Of a stretch of 37,844 nucleotides of DNA, positions 7,662-16,957 are shown piece after piece. A program made the translations under genes and the position numbers. The notes under the pieces are model-generated. The model made no database searches. It saw only the letters and a program-made list of their open reading frames with translations, and had not been told where the DNA came from. The DNA lies in assembly GCA_002733575.1 (NCBI GenBank), contig NVWB01000171.1, positions 1 to 37,844 on the forward strand. The letters are read 5' to 3'. This DNA is from Blastopirellula sp. Its GTDB lineage: Bacteria; Planctomycetota; Planctomycetia; Pirellulales; Pirellulaceae. The first letter of the stretch is position 1. Each line of letters begins with the position of its first letter.

Positions 7662-10484
7662 ATGAATCGACCATTCATCAATATACTGACACCAATTCCT
7701 GTCTTTATTGTATTGCTTTTGGGTTGCATATTTGGCCTATTTGCAAGCGATAGTCTGGCCGCCGAGCCCAAAACAAACAAGGCTCAATTTCATCCTAAAC
7801 AAGCTGAGTTCGATTCTAAAATCCAGCCCTTGCTGCAAAAATATTGTGATCGTTGTCACAACGAAAAAAAAGCGGAAGGCAAGATGGACATGTCGTTATT
7901 AAAACATGCCGCGACCTTTCGCACCGAAGGTAAGTCTTGGAAAAAGGTGATCGAGAAACTGGTCGATGAAGAAATGCCGACCGAAGATCCGCAGCCTTCG
8001 ACGGAAGAACGTCAACTTCTCATTGACTGGCTGAACGCTGCCACCGCGATTGATTACTCCAAAGTTAAACACGCAGGCCACGTTACGATTCCGCGATTAA
8101 CGCGCGAAGAATACAATAACACCATGCGTGATCTGTTGGGCGTTGATTTGAAACCTGGCAAAGGGTTCTCGCCTGATGGCGAAGGCGGAAGCGGTTTCAA
8201 TAACGACCGTGACGCACTCTTCATCTCAACCAACTTGATGGAAAAATACTTTGCCGCAGCCACCGAAGCATTAGATCAACTGATTGCAGCGGACGACCCG
8301 GTGACGCTTCGTATGGAAGCGGAAAAAATGTTCATGACCGAACGTAACTCTCCGCCGACGCCGTGGGGTTATGTTTTGAATCGTGGACAGATGAGTTTGT
8401 ACGACACCATCGAAATTCCCCACAACGGCATGTACCAAATTAAAGTTCGCAGTTGGGGCAACAATGGACCACAAGGTGGAAGACTTCGCATTGATGACGA
8501 AATCAAAGGCGACTTTGGCGTCAACACCGAACCAAGTGAAGTCATTTTCAATGCGTATATTACCGCCGGCACCAGACAAATAGTATGGAACATCGAAGGC
8601 AGTAACGCCAAACTGGCTCCGAAACTAACCAAGGATATGATCGAGCCTTCTGCTAAAACCGAAAAACAATCCAAAAAAAGTTCTGCCAGTTATGGAAAGT
8701 TGGTCAACGAGAATTCCCCAAAAAATAAACCACAACTTACTATTGAGAATTCTTCAAAAGCAATCCAGTCCCAAATCAATAAAATCAATAGTTCCTGGAA
8801 CAGTATGCAGCGGCCTTATGAATGGATCAAGGCACATACGCCCCAAGGAAATCGTTCAGAACTCATCCGCTTTACTAGCTATATTAAAGATCGAGTCAAG
8901 CCGTACAACGAAGCAAAGCTTGAACTGGCCAAACTGCTAGAGACGACGCCTGAAGCAATTCACGAAATGCTGCGTGAACAAAACCCTGATAAAGTAGCCG
9001 CCAATGAGCAGATTCTGGCAGCAGTGAACGAGACCCTTAATAACGAAGCCAAACCAGCTAGTAAAGACACAAAGAATGCCGACCCCAATTCATTCGATTA
9101 TCGCGCAGGCGGCAGAGGGCTGGCCATTGATTGGTTTGAAATCTCTGGCCCCATTACGCCCGCTGGTAGTTCTGAAACACCTGTTGTGTTTTTCGTGGAA
9201 CCACGCAAAGGGATCACTGAAAATCAAGCCGCTACGCAAATCTTGCAACGCTTCGCCAGTCGCGCGTTTCGTCGGCCGGTGACCTCTGATGAACTGACTG
9301 GCTACATGCAATTGTTTCAGCGAGGCCACCAGCGTGGCGATTCGTTTAAGCAATCGATCAAACTGGCTTTGTCGGCGATCTTAGTTTCGCCCAACTTTTT
9401 ATTCAGGGTGGAACTCGGTCCACTGCCAGAAGATGAGTTCGAACTGAACGATTATCAACTCGCATCACGCCTCTCTTATTTCCTGTGGATGTCGATGCCT
9501 GATGAGGAACTTTCAGAGTTAGCCGCTAAGAATCAACTCTCGAAACCCAAAGTATTAGAACGGCAAGTGGTCCGCATGTTGAAAGACCCTAAGGCGGCCG
9601 CTTTCACTCGCCAGTTTGCCAGCCACTGGCTCGGCATTGGTGCTTTAGGGCAAACCGTTGGCCCTGATCCAAAAAAGTTCAAAGAGTTCACGCCAGAATT
9701 ACAAGAAGCGGCTCTCGAAGAAACCTATCTGTTCTTTGATACCGTGGTACGAGACAATCGTTCGCTGCTGGAACTTATCGACTCGAAACAAACCTATCTC
9801 AATCGAGAATTGGCCGAGTTTTACGGCATCAAAGGAGTCGACAGCGACGAATTACAATTGGTCGATATTCAAGACCCTAACCGTGGCGGATTGCTGGGAA
9901 TGTCGAGTGTATTGACTTCCACTTCGTTGCCACTTAGAACCAGCCCGGTGATTCGTGGCAAATGGGTACTTGAGACCTTATTGGGCGAAGAAGTTCCTCC
10001 GCCTGACCCCAATGCTGGCGAACTTCCGAAAAACGCGGCGGATCGTAAAGGGCAAACCTTACGAGAAGTGTTTGAACTGCATCGTTCGGCCCCTCAATGT
10101 GCGGCCTGTCATCAAGCGATGGACCCTATCGGATTTGGGCTAGAGAATTTTGATGCAATTGGTCGATTTAGAACCAAACAGGGTGGCCAACCGATTGATA
10201 GCGTTGGTGTTTTGCCTGATGGTACAAAATTTGAAGGCCCTGCTGAACTCAAACAAATTATCCTAACCCGCAAAGACGACTTTGCCCGCAATTTCTCGCA
10301 TCGCATGCTTGCTTTTGCATTAGGTCGCCAATTGCAGTATTATGATACCTCAGTCGTAGATTCGCTAACGGCTGATTTAATTAAAAATGATTATCGCCCG
10401 TTGCCGCTGATTATGGCCACGGTCAAAAGTTATCCATTCCAAACACAACACGCCCGTTCCATTCTGGAGGAAGTTCATGAGTAG
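7662..10484 (+). CDS. Planctomycete c-type cytochrome protein (PSCyt1-DUF1587-DUF1595-DUF1592-DUF1588-DUF1585)
   Basis: 940 residues, exported (hydrophobic about 10-30). Domains in order are PSCyt1 haem site YCDRCHN (CxxCH at 62-66); DUF1587 (IPRLTREEYNNTMRDLLGVD, about 145-164); a beta-rich carbohydrate-binding-like section; a Lys/Ser/Asn-rich spacer (about 325-375); DUF1595 (RFASRAFRRPVTSDEL); DUF1592 (SPNFLFRVELG...YQLASRLSYFLWMSMPD); DUF1588 (RGGLLGMSSVLTSTSLPLRT...VPPPDPN); a second CxxCH (CAACH, 813-817); and DUF1585 at the C-terminus (FSHRMLAFALGRQLQYYD). The biochemical role is unknown; periplasmic electron transfer or substrate oxidation is the usual suggestion. The stop overlaps the start of the DUF1552 gene (ATGAGTAG, 8 nt), the standard pairing for these families, so they are probably co-translated and act together. 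Confidence 0.93.
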   Translation: MNRPFINILTPIPVFIVLLLGCIFGLFASDSLAAEPKTNKAQFHPKQAEFDSKIQPLLQKYCDRCHNEKKAEGKMDMSLLKHAATFRTEGKSWKKVIEKLVDEEMPTEDPQPSTEERQLLIDWLNAATAIDYSKVKHAGHVTIPRLTREEYNNTMRDLLGVDLKPGKGFSPDGEGGSGFNNDRDALFISTNLMEKYFAAATEALDQLIAADDPVTLRMEAEKMFMTERNSPPTPWGYVLNRGQMSLYDTIEIPHNGMYQIKVRSWGNNGPQGGRLRIDDEIKGDFGVNTEPSEVIFNAYITAGTRQIVWNIEGSNAKLAPKLTKDMIEPSAKTEKQSKKSSASYGKLVNENSPKNKPQLTIENSSKAIQSQINKINSSWNSMQRPYEWIKAHTPQGNRSELIRFTSYIKDRVKPYNEAKLELAKLLETTPEAIHEMLREQNPDKVAANEQILAAVNETLNNEAKPASKDTKNADPNSFDYRAGGRGLAIDWFEISGPITPAGSSETPVVFFVEPRKGITENQAATQILQRFASRAFRRPVTSDELTGYMQLFQRGHQRGDSFKQSIKLALSAILVSPNFLFRVELGPLPEDEFELNDYQLASRLSYFLWMSMPDEELSELAAKNQLSKPKVLERQVVRMLKDPKAAAFTRQFASHWLGIGALGQTVGPDPKKFKEFTPELQEAALEETYLFFDTVVRDNRSLLELIDSKQTYLNRELAEFYGIKGVDSDELQLVDIQDPNRGGLLGMSSVLTSTSLPLRTSPVIRGKWVLETLLGEEVPPPDPNAGELPKNAADRKGQTLREVFELHRSAPQCAACHQAMDPIGFGLENFDAIGRFRTKQGGQPIDSVGVLPDGTKFEGPAELKQIILTRKDDFARNFSHRMLAFALGRQLQYYDTSVVDSLTADLIKNDYRPLPLIMATVKSYPFQTQHARSILEEVHE

Positions 10485-11784
10485 TCGCTGGCAAATTTCT
10501 CGACGTAGGATGCTTCAAGGAGTAGGGGCCGCTTTGGCTCTGCCGATGCTCGATGTCATGGGGCCAACTTCGGCCAAAGCCGCAGCCGCTGCTGGCAAAC
10601 CGCCGGTACGCTTGGCCTGCATGTTCCACCCGAACGGCGTTTATCCCAAAGCTTGGGAATGTAAAGGGACCGATACGGACTTTGAGCTCTCCGAAATTCT
10701 GCAACCACTTAGTTCTGTCAAAGATGATATCGTGGTGATGTCGAACTTAGAGAACACCACAGGCGGTGGTCATGTGGGCGCTACGGCGGGTTTCTTGACA
10801 GGCGTCAATATGAACAACCGCAAGGTGGCCACTTCGCTTGATCAATTAGTGGCACAGCGCGTAGGGCACAATACCCGTTTGGCTTCGATTGAACTAGGAA
10901 CCGAACCACCACGCCAAGGTGGCGCAAGCGGCAATCCAATTTCGTATGCGAATACCGTCTCTTGGAGTTCACCCACTACACGGGTTTCGCCAGAGATCAA
11001 TCCGCGTGCCGCATTTGATCGTTTGTTCCGTGAGTCTGGAACCAGCAAAAAAGATGCGTTGGATCGTAAGAGCGTAATCGACCTTGTATTAAATGATGCC
11101 AAACAGTTGCAACGCAATGTGAGTAAGAATGATCGTCACAAAATCGATGAATATCTCAACGGCGTTCGCTCAGTTGAGAAACAAGTCGAGAACACGCTCA
11201 ACCCGCCAGAGCGAGATTACATTCCAAGTAGTTCACCCGATGAAATGAATCGCCCGATTGCCGGCATTCCCACAGATCGCGGCGAACACGTCAAAACGAT
11301 GATTGATCTGATGGTACTGGCTTTCTGGACCGATACCACGCGGGTTAGCACCTTCATGTTGGCCCATGGTTTTTCGCGTTGTAACTTTACGTTCATGGGC
11401 GTCAAAGGCGATCACCATTCGCTCTCGCATCACAAAAACACAGAAGCACTAACGACGGATTACACCAAAGTCAGTAAGTGGTACGCCAGTCAACTTTCGT
11501 ACTTTGTGAATCGATTGAAAAACATCGACGAAGGTGGCACATCGCTGCTAGAAAACAGTTTGATCATGTATGGTTCTGGCTTGAAAGATGGCAACGGACA
11601 TGTTCGTACCGACTTGCCGATTGTACTTGCCGGCCAAGCTGGCGGTGCTTTGAAAACTGGTCGTCGTGTGATGTGCGAAAAGAAAACACCACTGGCCAAT
11701 CTGCACCTGTCAATGCTCAACCGCCTTGGTTTTGAAGACGAGAAGTTTAATACAAGTACAGGGATGATTTCGGATTTGGTTTGA
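10477..11784 (+). CDS. DUF1552 family protein, Tat-exported partner of the DUF1592 cytochrome
   Basis: 435 residues. The N-terminus SSRWQISRRRMLQGVGAALA followed by an Ala-rich stretch to about residue 40 is a twin-arginine (Tat) signal, so the protein is probably exported folded. The body matches DUF1552: LACMFHPNGVYPKAWE, NLENTTGGGHVGATAGFLTG, SRCNFTFMGVKGDHHSLSHH and SLIMYGSGLKDGNGHVRTDL are recognisable family blocks. His- and Asp-rich motifs (GDHHSLSHH, DGNGH) suggest metal binding, related to the DUF1501/alkaline-phosphatase-like fold; this is inference. The start is decided by a strong GGAGG 7 nt upstream inside the previous gene. It overlaps the DUF1592 gene by 8 nt. Enzymatic function is unknown. 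Confidence 0.93.
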   Translation: MSSRWQISRRRMLQGVGAALALPMLDVMGPTSAKAAAAAGKPPVRLACMFHPNGVYPKAWECKGTDTDFELSEILQPLSSVKDDIVVMSNLENTTGGGHVGATAGFLTGVNMNNRKVATSLDQLVAQRVGHNTRLASIELGTEPPRQGGASGNPISYANTVSWSSPTTRVSPEINPRAAFDRLFRESGTSKKDALDRKSVIDLVLNDAKQLQRNVSKNDRHKIDEYLNGVRSVEKQVENTLNPPERDYIPSSSPDEMNRPIAGIPTDRGEHVKTMIDLMVLAFWTDTTRVSTFMLAHGFSRCNFTFMGVKGDHHSLSHHKNTEALTTDYTKVSKWYASQLSYFVNRLKNIDEGGTSLLENSLIMYGSGLKDGNGHVRTDLPIVLAGQAGGALKTGRRVMCEKKTPLANLHLSMLNRLGFEDEKFNTSTGMISDLV

Positions 11785-11861
11785 TACTGAATGTGGATCA
11801 TCAATCGTCAGAATTAGTCTCTTCCCATTACAATATGTTTTGGGAAGAGACTATAGATTTT

Positions 11862-12045
11862 GGGTGCCACTGGCTTCGCCAGTGCTGAATTACTGTAAGC
11901 TCTAAAACAACTCTTCATCAAAATCGAGAGCCATATTTCAGTGATTACTGGAAATAGATTGAGTTAATCCAAGTCCATAAGCTTCGAGTTTTTTTATACC
12001 CAGACAGAAACATTGCACTTCACACTGGCGAAGCCAGTGGCACCC
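11862..12045. repeat. REPIN-like element 1 (inverted palindromic ends, 184 bp)
   Basis: Left end 11862-11884 is GGGTGC followed by the palindrome CACTGGCTTCGCCAGTG. Right end 12023-12045 is the exact reverse complement. The core between them is about 138 bp of AT-rich DNA and the right end is preceded by TTGCACTTCA. No coding capacity. It fills most of the 412-nt gap between the DUF1552 gene and the propeller gene; I see nothing else in that gap. Confidence 0.88.
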
Positions 12046-12196
12046 AGAAGACAGAAGAATTCTAATTTCCTGAAAGTGTGATGGAGTCAATTTAACGAAA
12101 GTAATCTTATCGACAACGGAACGAACATCAGTTGATCGGCAACACGATTTCATCACACATTTTGCTCTTCTCAATAAATAATCAACGGCTTATCCC

Positions 12197-13795
12197 ATGA
12201 AACAGACCATCCTCACTGCACTGGTCGTGGCAATACTTTCCAGCACAGCACTGGCCCAATCTCCTATCAAGAATGCCGCCAATAATTGGCCGATGGCAGC
12301 CGGGCCACATGGAACTTGGGCGGCGGAATCTGATCAATCCATCCCTACAACTTGGAGCGTTTCCAACAACACCAATATCAAATGGAAAACCGCCTTACCT
12401 GAAGGCGGGCAAAGCGGCATTGCGGTTTGGGGCGACCGACTGTTTTTGACCATCAATAACCCGTTACCCATCGATACGCCACTAGAGCAAACGGTGGGCA
12501 CCGACATTGTCGGCATGTGTTTGGATTCCAATACCGGCGAGATCCTTTGGACCGTTCCAATTCCAGGCACAAAAAAGATGCCTTACTCCGGCCTCTTTTC
12601 CGATAATTCATCCCCTACGCCGGTGACCGATGGCAAACATGTTTGGTTCACAAATGCTGGCGGTCGAATCTCATGTTTCAACATGCGGGGCAAGCAAATA
12701 TGGACCCGTCCGTTTGAATCTCGCACACGACATAATGCCAAACAGTGCGAGCCAATTTTGATCGGCAATCAATTGCTTTACGTGTTAATGCGTGAACCAG
12801 GCGATCCACTTCGCCGTGAAATGAAAGCCAAGCCTGGCAAACGCGAAAGTGGTGCCGACTTGTGGCCCTGGACATTTGTGCGTAGCTTCGATGCATCGAC
12901 CGGCGAACCGCTGTGGACCGAATCGGCCGGCACTTCAATTCACAACACTCCACGCATTGGTTACATCAATAAAAAACCCGTTGTTTTTCATGCACGGGGC
13001 GGCGGGCATAAGCCACCAGAAACGCCGTATGGTTTTAGCATGACCAGCATCGCAGGCAATCAGGCGGGCAAAACCTTGTGGAGCTACGAGTCGAAAGCTG
13101 GCGTAGCTTATGTGGTTTCGCATTTTGATGAGAACTTCGCCTACGGGTTTGACTCGGGTACACTTGTTAAGCTTGATGCGAAGACTGGCAAACTAGTGGA
13201 CCAATTCCCAGTTTTTGAGAATGCCACGATCCATGCCTGGAACAAAAAACAAAATAAGTACGAGACGCATGCCGATGCCCCGTTTTCGGTAGTCACCGGC
13301 AAGTTCAAAAAAGAACCGACCAATCAAACTTCAATCTTGGCAGGCAAATACTTTTTGTTCCTCACGCACGAAGGACATTGCATTTGTCGAGTCAACACCG
13401 AAACAGGCAAGACTGAATTCCTCCAAGTACCGGCCCAAGTGGTTCGCAAACCGAACAGCCCTGATCAACAACTTTGGAATGAACACATTGCCAGCGATGG
13501 AACCAATTCACGCAACATGCCGATTGCGAATGACCGGCGATCCAAAGGCGATGGCTGGGGCCACGTAACCTCAGGGAGCCCAATTCAAGTGAATCAATAC
13601 ACCTACTTTCCCACGATGATCGGCATGACTTATGTGGTCGATAGCCAAGCAAAAGACTTTGATTCATCCGCACTGGTGGCCATTAACGATCTTGGACCGG
13701 CTGGTAAAACCTGGAGCCTAAGTTCCCCTAGTTTTGCCCAAGGAAAAATCTTCCACCGGGGGCTTAAACAAGTCGTTTGCATCGGTGATAATTAA
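12197..13795 (+). CDS. Secreted PQQ-like beta-propeller repeat protein
   Basis: 532 residues with a Sec signal peptide (MKQTILTALVVAILSSTALA, cleavage about residue 20). Repeated WD/PQQ-type blades are visible from their turn motifs: CLDSNTGEILWTVPIPG, FNMRGKQIWTRPF, SFDASTGEPLWTESAG, KLDAKTGKLVDQF and RVNTETGKTEFL. Each carries the D/N-x-x-T/S-G-x-x-x-W pattern of quinoprotein-like and BamB-like propellers. No quinoprotein dehydrogenase catalytic residues are evident, so a binding or scaffold role in the periplasm is more likely than PQQ-dependent oxidation. It is flanked by REPIN-like elements on both sides. The Shine-Dalgarno is weak (CGGCTTATCCC before ATG). Confidence 0.85.
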   Translation: MKQTILTALVVAILSSTALAQSPIKNAANNWPMAAGPHGTWAAESDQSIPTTWSVSNNTNIKWKTALPEGGQSGIAVWGDRLFLTINNPLPIDTPLEQTVGTDIVGMCLDSNTGEILWTVPIPGTKKMPYSGLFSDNSSPTPVTDGKHVWFTNAGGRISCFNMRGKQIWTRPFESRTRHNAKQCEPILIGNQLLYVLMREPGDPLRREMKAKPGKRESGADLWPWTFVRSFDASTGEPLWTESAGTSIHNTPRIGYINKKPVVFHARGGGHKPPETPYGFSMTSIAGNQAGKTLWSYESKAGVAYVVSHFDENFAYGFDSGTLVKLDAKTGKLVDQFPVFENATIHAWNKKQNKYETHADAPFSVVTGKFKKEPTNQTSILAGKYFLFLTHEGHCICRVNTETGKTEFLQVPAQVVRKPNSPDQQLWNEHIASDGTNSRNMPIANDRRSKGDGWGHVTSGSPIQVNQYTYFPTMIGMTYVVDSQAKDFDSSALVAINDLGPAGKTWSLSSPSFAQGKIFHRGLKQVVCIGDN

Positions 13796-13821
13796 TCAAC
13801 AGAACAAAGTGTGCTGACATC

Positions 13822-13985
13822 GGGTGCCACTGGCTCCGCCAGTGTGAAGTGCAATTAATCTTGAATTTGACAACTAGGAGCAACTCAACATTCCCAGATC
13901 ACTGTTGCACATCGTTCTAGTTTTCAACAACGATTAGTATTGATAACCCAACGGCTGCTCAACACTGGCAAAGCCAGTGGCACAC
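13822..13985. repeat. REPIN-like element 2 (inverted palindromic ends, 164 bp)
   Basis: Left end 13822-13844 has GGGTGC plus CACTGGCTCCGCCAGTG; right end 13963-13985 has CACTGGCAAAGCCAGTG plus GCACAC. This is the most diverged of the three copies (loop bases and the last CACCC changed to CACAC). The left palindrome is followed by TGAAGTGCAAT, the mirror of the ATTGCACTTCA beside the right end of copy 1. It occupies most of the 247-nt gap before the tctCB gene. Confidence 0.85.
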
Positions 13986-14042
13986 AAAAAAAATCCTTTT
14001 CCCAAAATTTCAATACCCTAGTCCAAGCGAGGAGACCTTCCA

Positions 14043-15401
14043 TTGAAATGCCGCCTCGCTTGTCTTTGGCCTGACTTTGCCATCTTGTCACGTCTGTTCA
14101 CACTGCTATTACTTCTAATCCCTCTTAGCTTCACACAAATTTCATTAGCCGAACAGCCGTATCCCAATCAACCGATTCAGCTCATTGTGCCGTTTGGGCC
14201 TGGGGGTGGAAGTGATACGTTTGCCCGAATTATTAAAGCAGCCATTGATGAACAAGAATTGCTAGATCAGCCGCTAGTGATCATTAATGCACCTGGAGCT
14301 GGTGGCACTATTGGTAGTCGGCGGGTGCGAAATGAAAAAGCTGATGGATACACAGTCCTGCTTCTCCACGATGCAATAATAACAGCAAAATACTACAAGA
14401 AGGTTCTCTATGGCCCCGAGGAGTTTGAGCCAGTTGCAGGTACAGGTCAATCAGGCATGGTCATCGCCGTGCATGTTGATTCGCCTCATGAATCGTTGAC
14501 CGACCTATTAATCAAGGCTTCAGAAAATACAGACACTGTTACCTTCGCGGCCAACCTTGGGGCACCAAGTCACTTTATTGGTCTAATGATTCAAGAAGAA
14601 CATGGCACGGCAAAGTTTCGATTTGTAAATAGCGGGGGAGGTGCTGATCGTTATTCAGACATAAAAGGCGGCCATATAGAAGCAACTGCTTTCTCATTAG
14701 AAGAATACTTGAGATTCAAACCCGATGGTATTAGAGCATTGGCCTATCTTGGCAAAGAGAGACATCCAGAAGTTCCGGAAATTCCGACCGCGATTGAACA
14801 AGGGATCAACGTAACAAGCAAGAATACACAATACTGGTGGATGCCCAAAGGTACACCACCAGAGCATGTACAGTTTTTTGCGAAAGTCTTAGAAAAAGCG
14901 ATGCAATCTGAAAGCGTGCAAACAAAACTTAAATCAATGAAAATTGATCCGATTTACCTCTCGGGTGATGCTCTTGCTCAACACCTAAAAGATGCGGATG
15001 AAGCATACGCTGGCGTCGACCCTGGAGTAGAATCTCCGCTGCCAAATTTGCCTCTCATACTTTCACTTTTGACTCTTGTCTTTGGTCTGGCTGTAATCTA
15101 TCAACGTAAACTTGGATCACATCAACAAACTGAAGACACAAATTCAATCTCCAAGAAAGACTGGGCATTGGTCGCAGTCAGCGGGCTAATGGTTGCCGCA
15201 TTTGCAGTAAGCCTTATCATTTTCGAATTCCCACTTGGAATCGTCTCTACCTTGTTCTTACTTATCATGGGATTCTTGCTTTCTAGTGAGGCCCGTAAAA
15301 CAAAACCAATATTTACTTCAGGACTGATAATCATTAATTCGGTAGTCTTTGGCAGCCTATTCCACTTAATTTTTATCATGCTGTTTGAACTTACTTTTTA
15401 A
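14043..15401 (+). CDS. Fused tripartite tricarboxylate transporter subunits TctC-TctB
   Basis: 452 residues. A signal peptide (hydrophobic about 15-34, cleavage near SLAEQ) leads into a TctC/Bug-type solute-binding domain (about 36-320): YPNQPIQLIVPFGPGGGSDT is the family signature at its N-terminus, then INAPGAGGTIGSRRV and NLGAPSHFIGLMI. Residues about 330-452 hold four hydrophobic helices (about 335-353, 373-394, 396-414, 424-446) of TctB character. In known systems these are two separate proteins; here one chain would tether the binding protein to the membrane unit. The start is TTG with GAGGAG about 8-13 nt upstream; no in-frame ATG lies nearby. The tctA gene follows after 20 bp. The imported substrate, probably a small organic acid, is unknown. 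Confidence 0.85.
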   Translation: MKCRLACLWPDFAILSRLFTLLLLLIPLSFTQISLAEQPYPNQPIQLIVPFGPGGGSDTFARIIKAAIDEQELLDQPLVIINAPGAGGTIGSRRVRNEKADGYTVLLLHDAIITAKYYKKVLYGPEEFEPVAGTGQSGMVIAVHVDSPHESLTDLLIKASENTDTVTFAANLGAPSHFIGLMIQEEHGTAKFRFVNSGGGADRYSDIKGGHIEATAFSLEEYLRFKPDGIRALAYLGKERHPEVPEIPTAIEQGINVTSKNTQYWWMPKGTPPEHVQFFAKVLEKAMQSESVQTKLKSMKIDPIYLSGDALAQHLKDADEAYAGVDPGVESPLPNLPLILSLLTLVFGLAVIYQRKLGSHQQTEDTNSISKKDWALVAVSGLMVAAFAVSLIIFEFPLGIVSTLFLLIMGFLLSSEARKTKPIFTSGLIIINSVVFGSLFHLIFIMLFELTF

Positions 15402-15421
15402 TCATATACTCATCATTCTTT

Positions 15422-16891
15422 ATGCAAGAACTTTTAGACGCGTTTACCTATCTGACACAACCTTATCCACTCTTCCTATTAGTGCTTGGCACAATTCTAG
15501 GAATTGTGGTCGGGGCAATGCCTGGGTTGACCGGGGCGATGTTAATTTCGCTCACGGTTCCATTGACCTTTGGCATGGAAGGCGTCGATGCGTTAATCTT
15601 GCTGGTATCGATGTACGTTGGCTCAGTCAGCGGCGGACTCATCACGGCCACTTTATTACGCATGCCTGGCACACCGGCTTCAATGATGACCACGCTCGAC
15701 GGTTACCCGATGGCGCTCGCTGGAAAACCGGGAAGAGCACTAGGGCTCGGCATTTCGGCCTCGGCATTTGGAGGTATTGTCTCCTGGTTTTTCCTTTTGT
15801 TACTTGCCAAACCGATGGCAAATATCTCGACTCAACTCAGCCCCTTTGATCTCTTTGCGTTAGTAATGACAGCCTTGGTTTTAATCGCTTCGGTCTCGGG
15901 TAAATCTTTGGCAGCCGGTATCTTTGCTGGTTTACTCGGCATGTTATTCTCTGTGCCTGGCACTTCCCCCATTGGCGATATTCGCTGGACAGGCGGTTTC
16001 ACTCAACTCAACGATGGCTTCAAACTTTTGCCTGTACTAATAGGACTGTATGCCATTAGTCAGATAGTGCAAGACATTCTAAAGATCGACGAAAAAGGAG
16101 AAGCAATCCCAATGAACCGCACTGGCATGTTCATGAGTCTGAAGGATTGGACCAGCCAAGGTTTCAACTTGATTCGCTCCTCACTATTGGGCACTTGGAT
16201 TGGGCTGCTGCCAGGCATCGGGGCCAATATCGGTTCGGTGGTTGCCTACACTGCCGCAAAAAATAGTTCCAAAACACCAGAAGAATTCGGCAACGGTAGC
16301 GAAGAAGGCATCGTGGCATCGGAAGCCGCCAACAATGCCACAGTCGGCGGGGCGTTGATTCCGTTGATTGCACTCGGAATTCCTGGCAGTGTGATTGATG
16401 CGATTCTGCTGGGGGCGTTGATGATTCATAATGTGCAACCTGGCCCGCTGTTGTTCAAAAACAATCCGCTGGAAGTCAACGTCATGATCGCCACAGTGTT
16501 GGTGGCCAATATCGTGATGGCTCTATTCATGGTGCTGTTTGCAGGGGTCTTAGCGAAGCTCATGTATGTGCCACGCTCTATCTTATTGCCTGTGATTTTA
16601 GCCTGTTGTGTCATAGGCAGTTTTGCCTTGAGTAATCGTGGTTTTGACGTGGCAGTAATGCTAGGATTTGGGGCAATCGGCTATGTAATGCAGCGATTAA
16701 AAATCCCGCTGGCACCGTTTGTCATCGGGTTTGTTTTAGCGCCTATTGCCGAAAACAATTTAGTCGAAGGGCTTATGGCCTCTGGCGGCAGTTATCTTCC
16801 GCTAGTGACCAAACCCGTTTCATTAACCTTCCTGATCATTGCTGCCGCCTTATTAATATTGACCGTACGCAAGCATTTCAATGAAAAATAG
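15422..16891 (+). CDS. tctA: TctA family large permease subunit of a tripartite tricarboxylate transporter
   Basis: 489 residues, about the family's usual length of 500, with 11-12 hydrophobic helices. Signature blocks include GIVVGAMPGLTGAMLISL (residues about 28-45), RMPGTPASMMTTLDGYPMA, GLLPGIGANIGSVVAYTAAK and EGIVASEAANNATVGGALIP with IALGIPGS. The two PG-containing repeats and the NNAxxGGALIP segment are diagnostic of TctA. It forms the inner-membrane transport channel working with TctB and the TctC binding protein, here supplied by the fused gene 20 bp upstream, so the two genes are one operon. A sulfatase gene follows 66 bp downstream on the same strand. Confidence 0.94.
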   Translation: MQELLDAFTYLTQPYPLFLLVLGTILGIVVGAMPGLTGAMLISLTVPLTFGMEGVDALILLVSMYVGSVSGGLITATLLRMPGTPASMMTTLDGYPMALAGKPGRALGLGISASAFGGIVSWFFLLLLAKPMANISTQLSPFDLFALVMTALVLIASVSGKSLAAGIFAGLLGMLFSVPGTSPIGDIRWTGGFTQLNDGFKLLPVLIGLYAISQIVQDILKIDEKGEAIPMNRTGMFMSLKDWTSQGFNLIRSSLLGTWIGLLPGIGANIGSVVAYTAAKNSSKTPEEFGNGSEEGIVASEAANNATVGGALIPLIALGIPGSVIDAILLGALMIHNVQPGPLLFKNNPLEVNVMIATVLVANIVMALFMVLFAGVLAKLMYVPRSILLPVILACCVIGSFALSNRGFDVAVMLGFGAIGYVMQRLKIPLAPFVIGFVLAPIAENNLVEGLMASGGSYLPLVTKPVSLTFLIIAAALLILTVRKHFNEK

Positions 16892-16957
16892 CAAAGCGAA
16901 ACGCTCTCTTCCACGAAAACAACGGATTAACACAAACTAATTTAACGGAAACTACGC

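Noticed and set aside
12197..13795. Possible PQQ-dependent dehydrogenase
   Set aside because: Only propeller-blade motifs are seen; no haem site, disulfide-ring Cys pair or catalytic Asp/Glu pattern of quinoprotein dehydrogenases could be identified.
15385..15849. 154-codon plus-strand frame overlapping tctA
   Set aside because: Shadow of tctA in another frame; the tctA frame has full family motifs and membrane helices.
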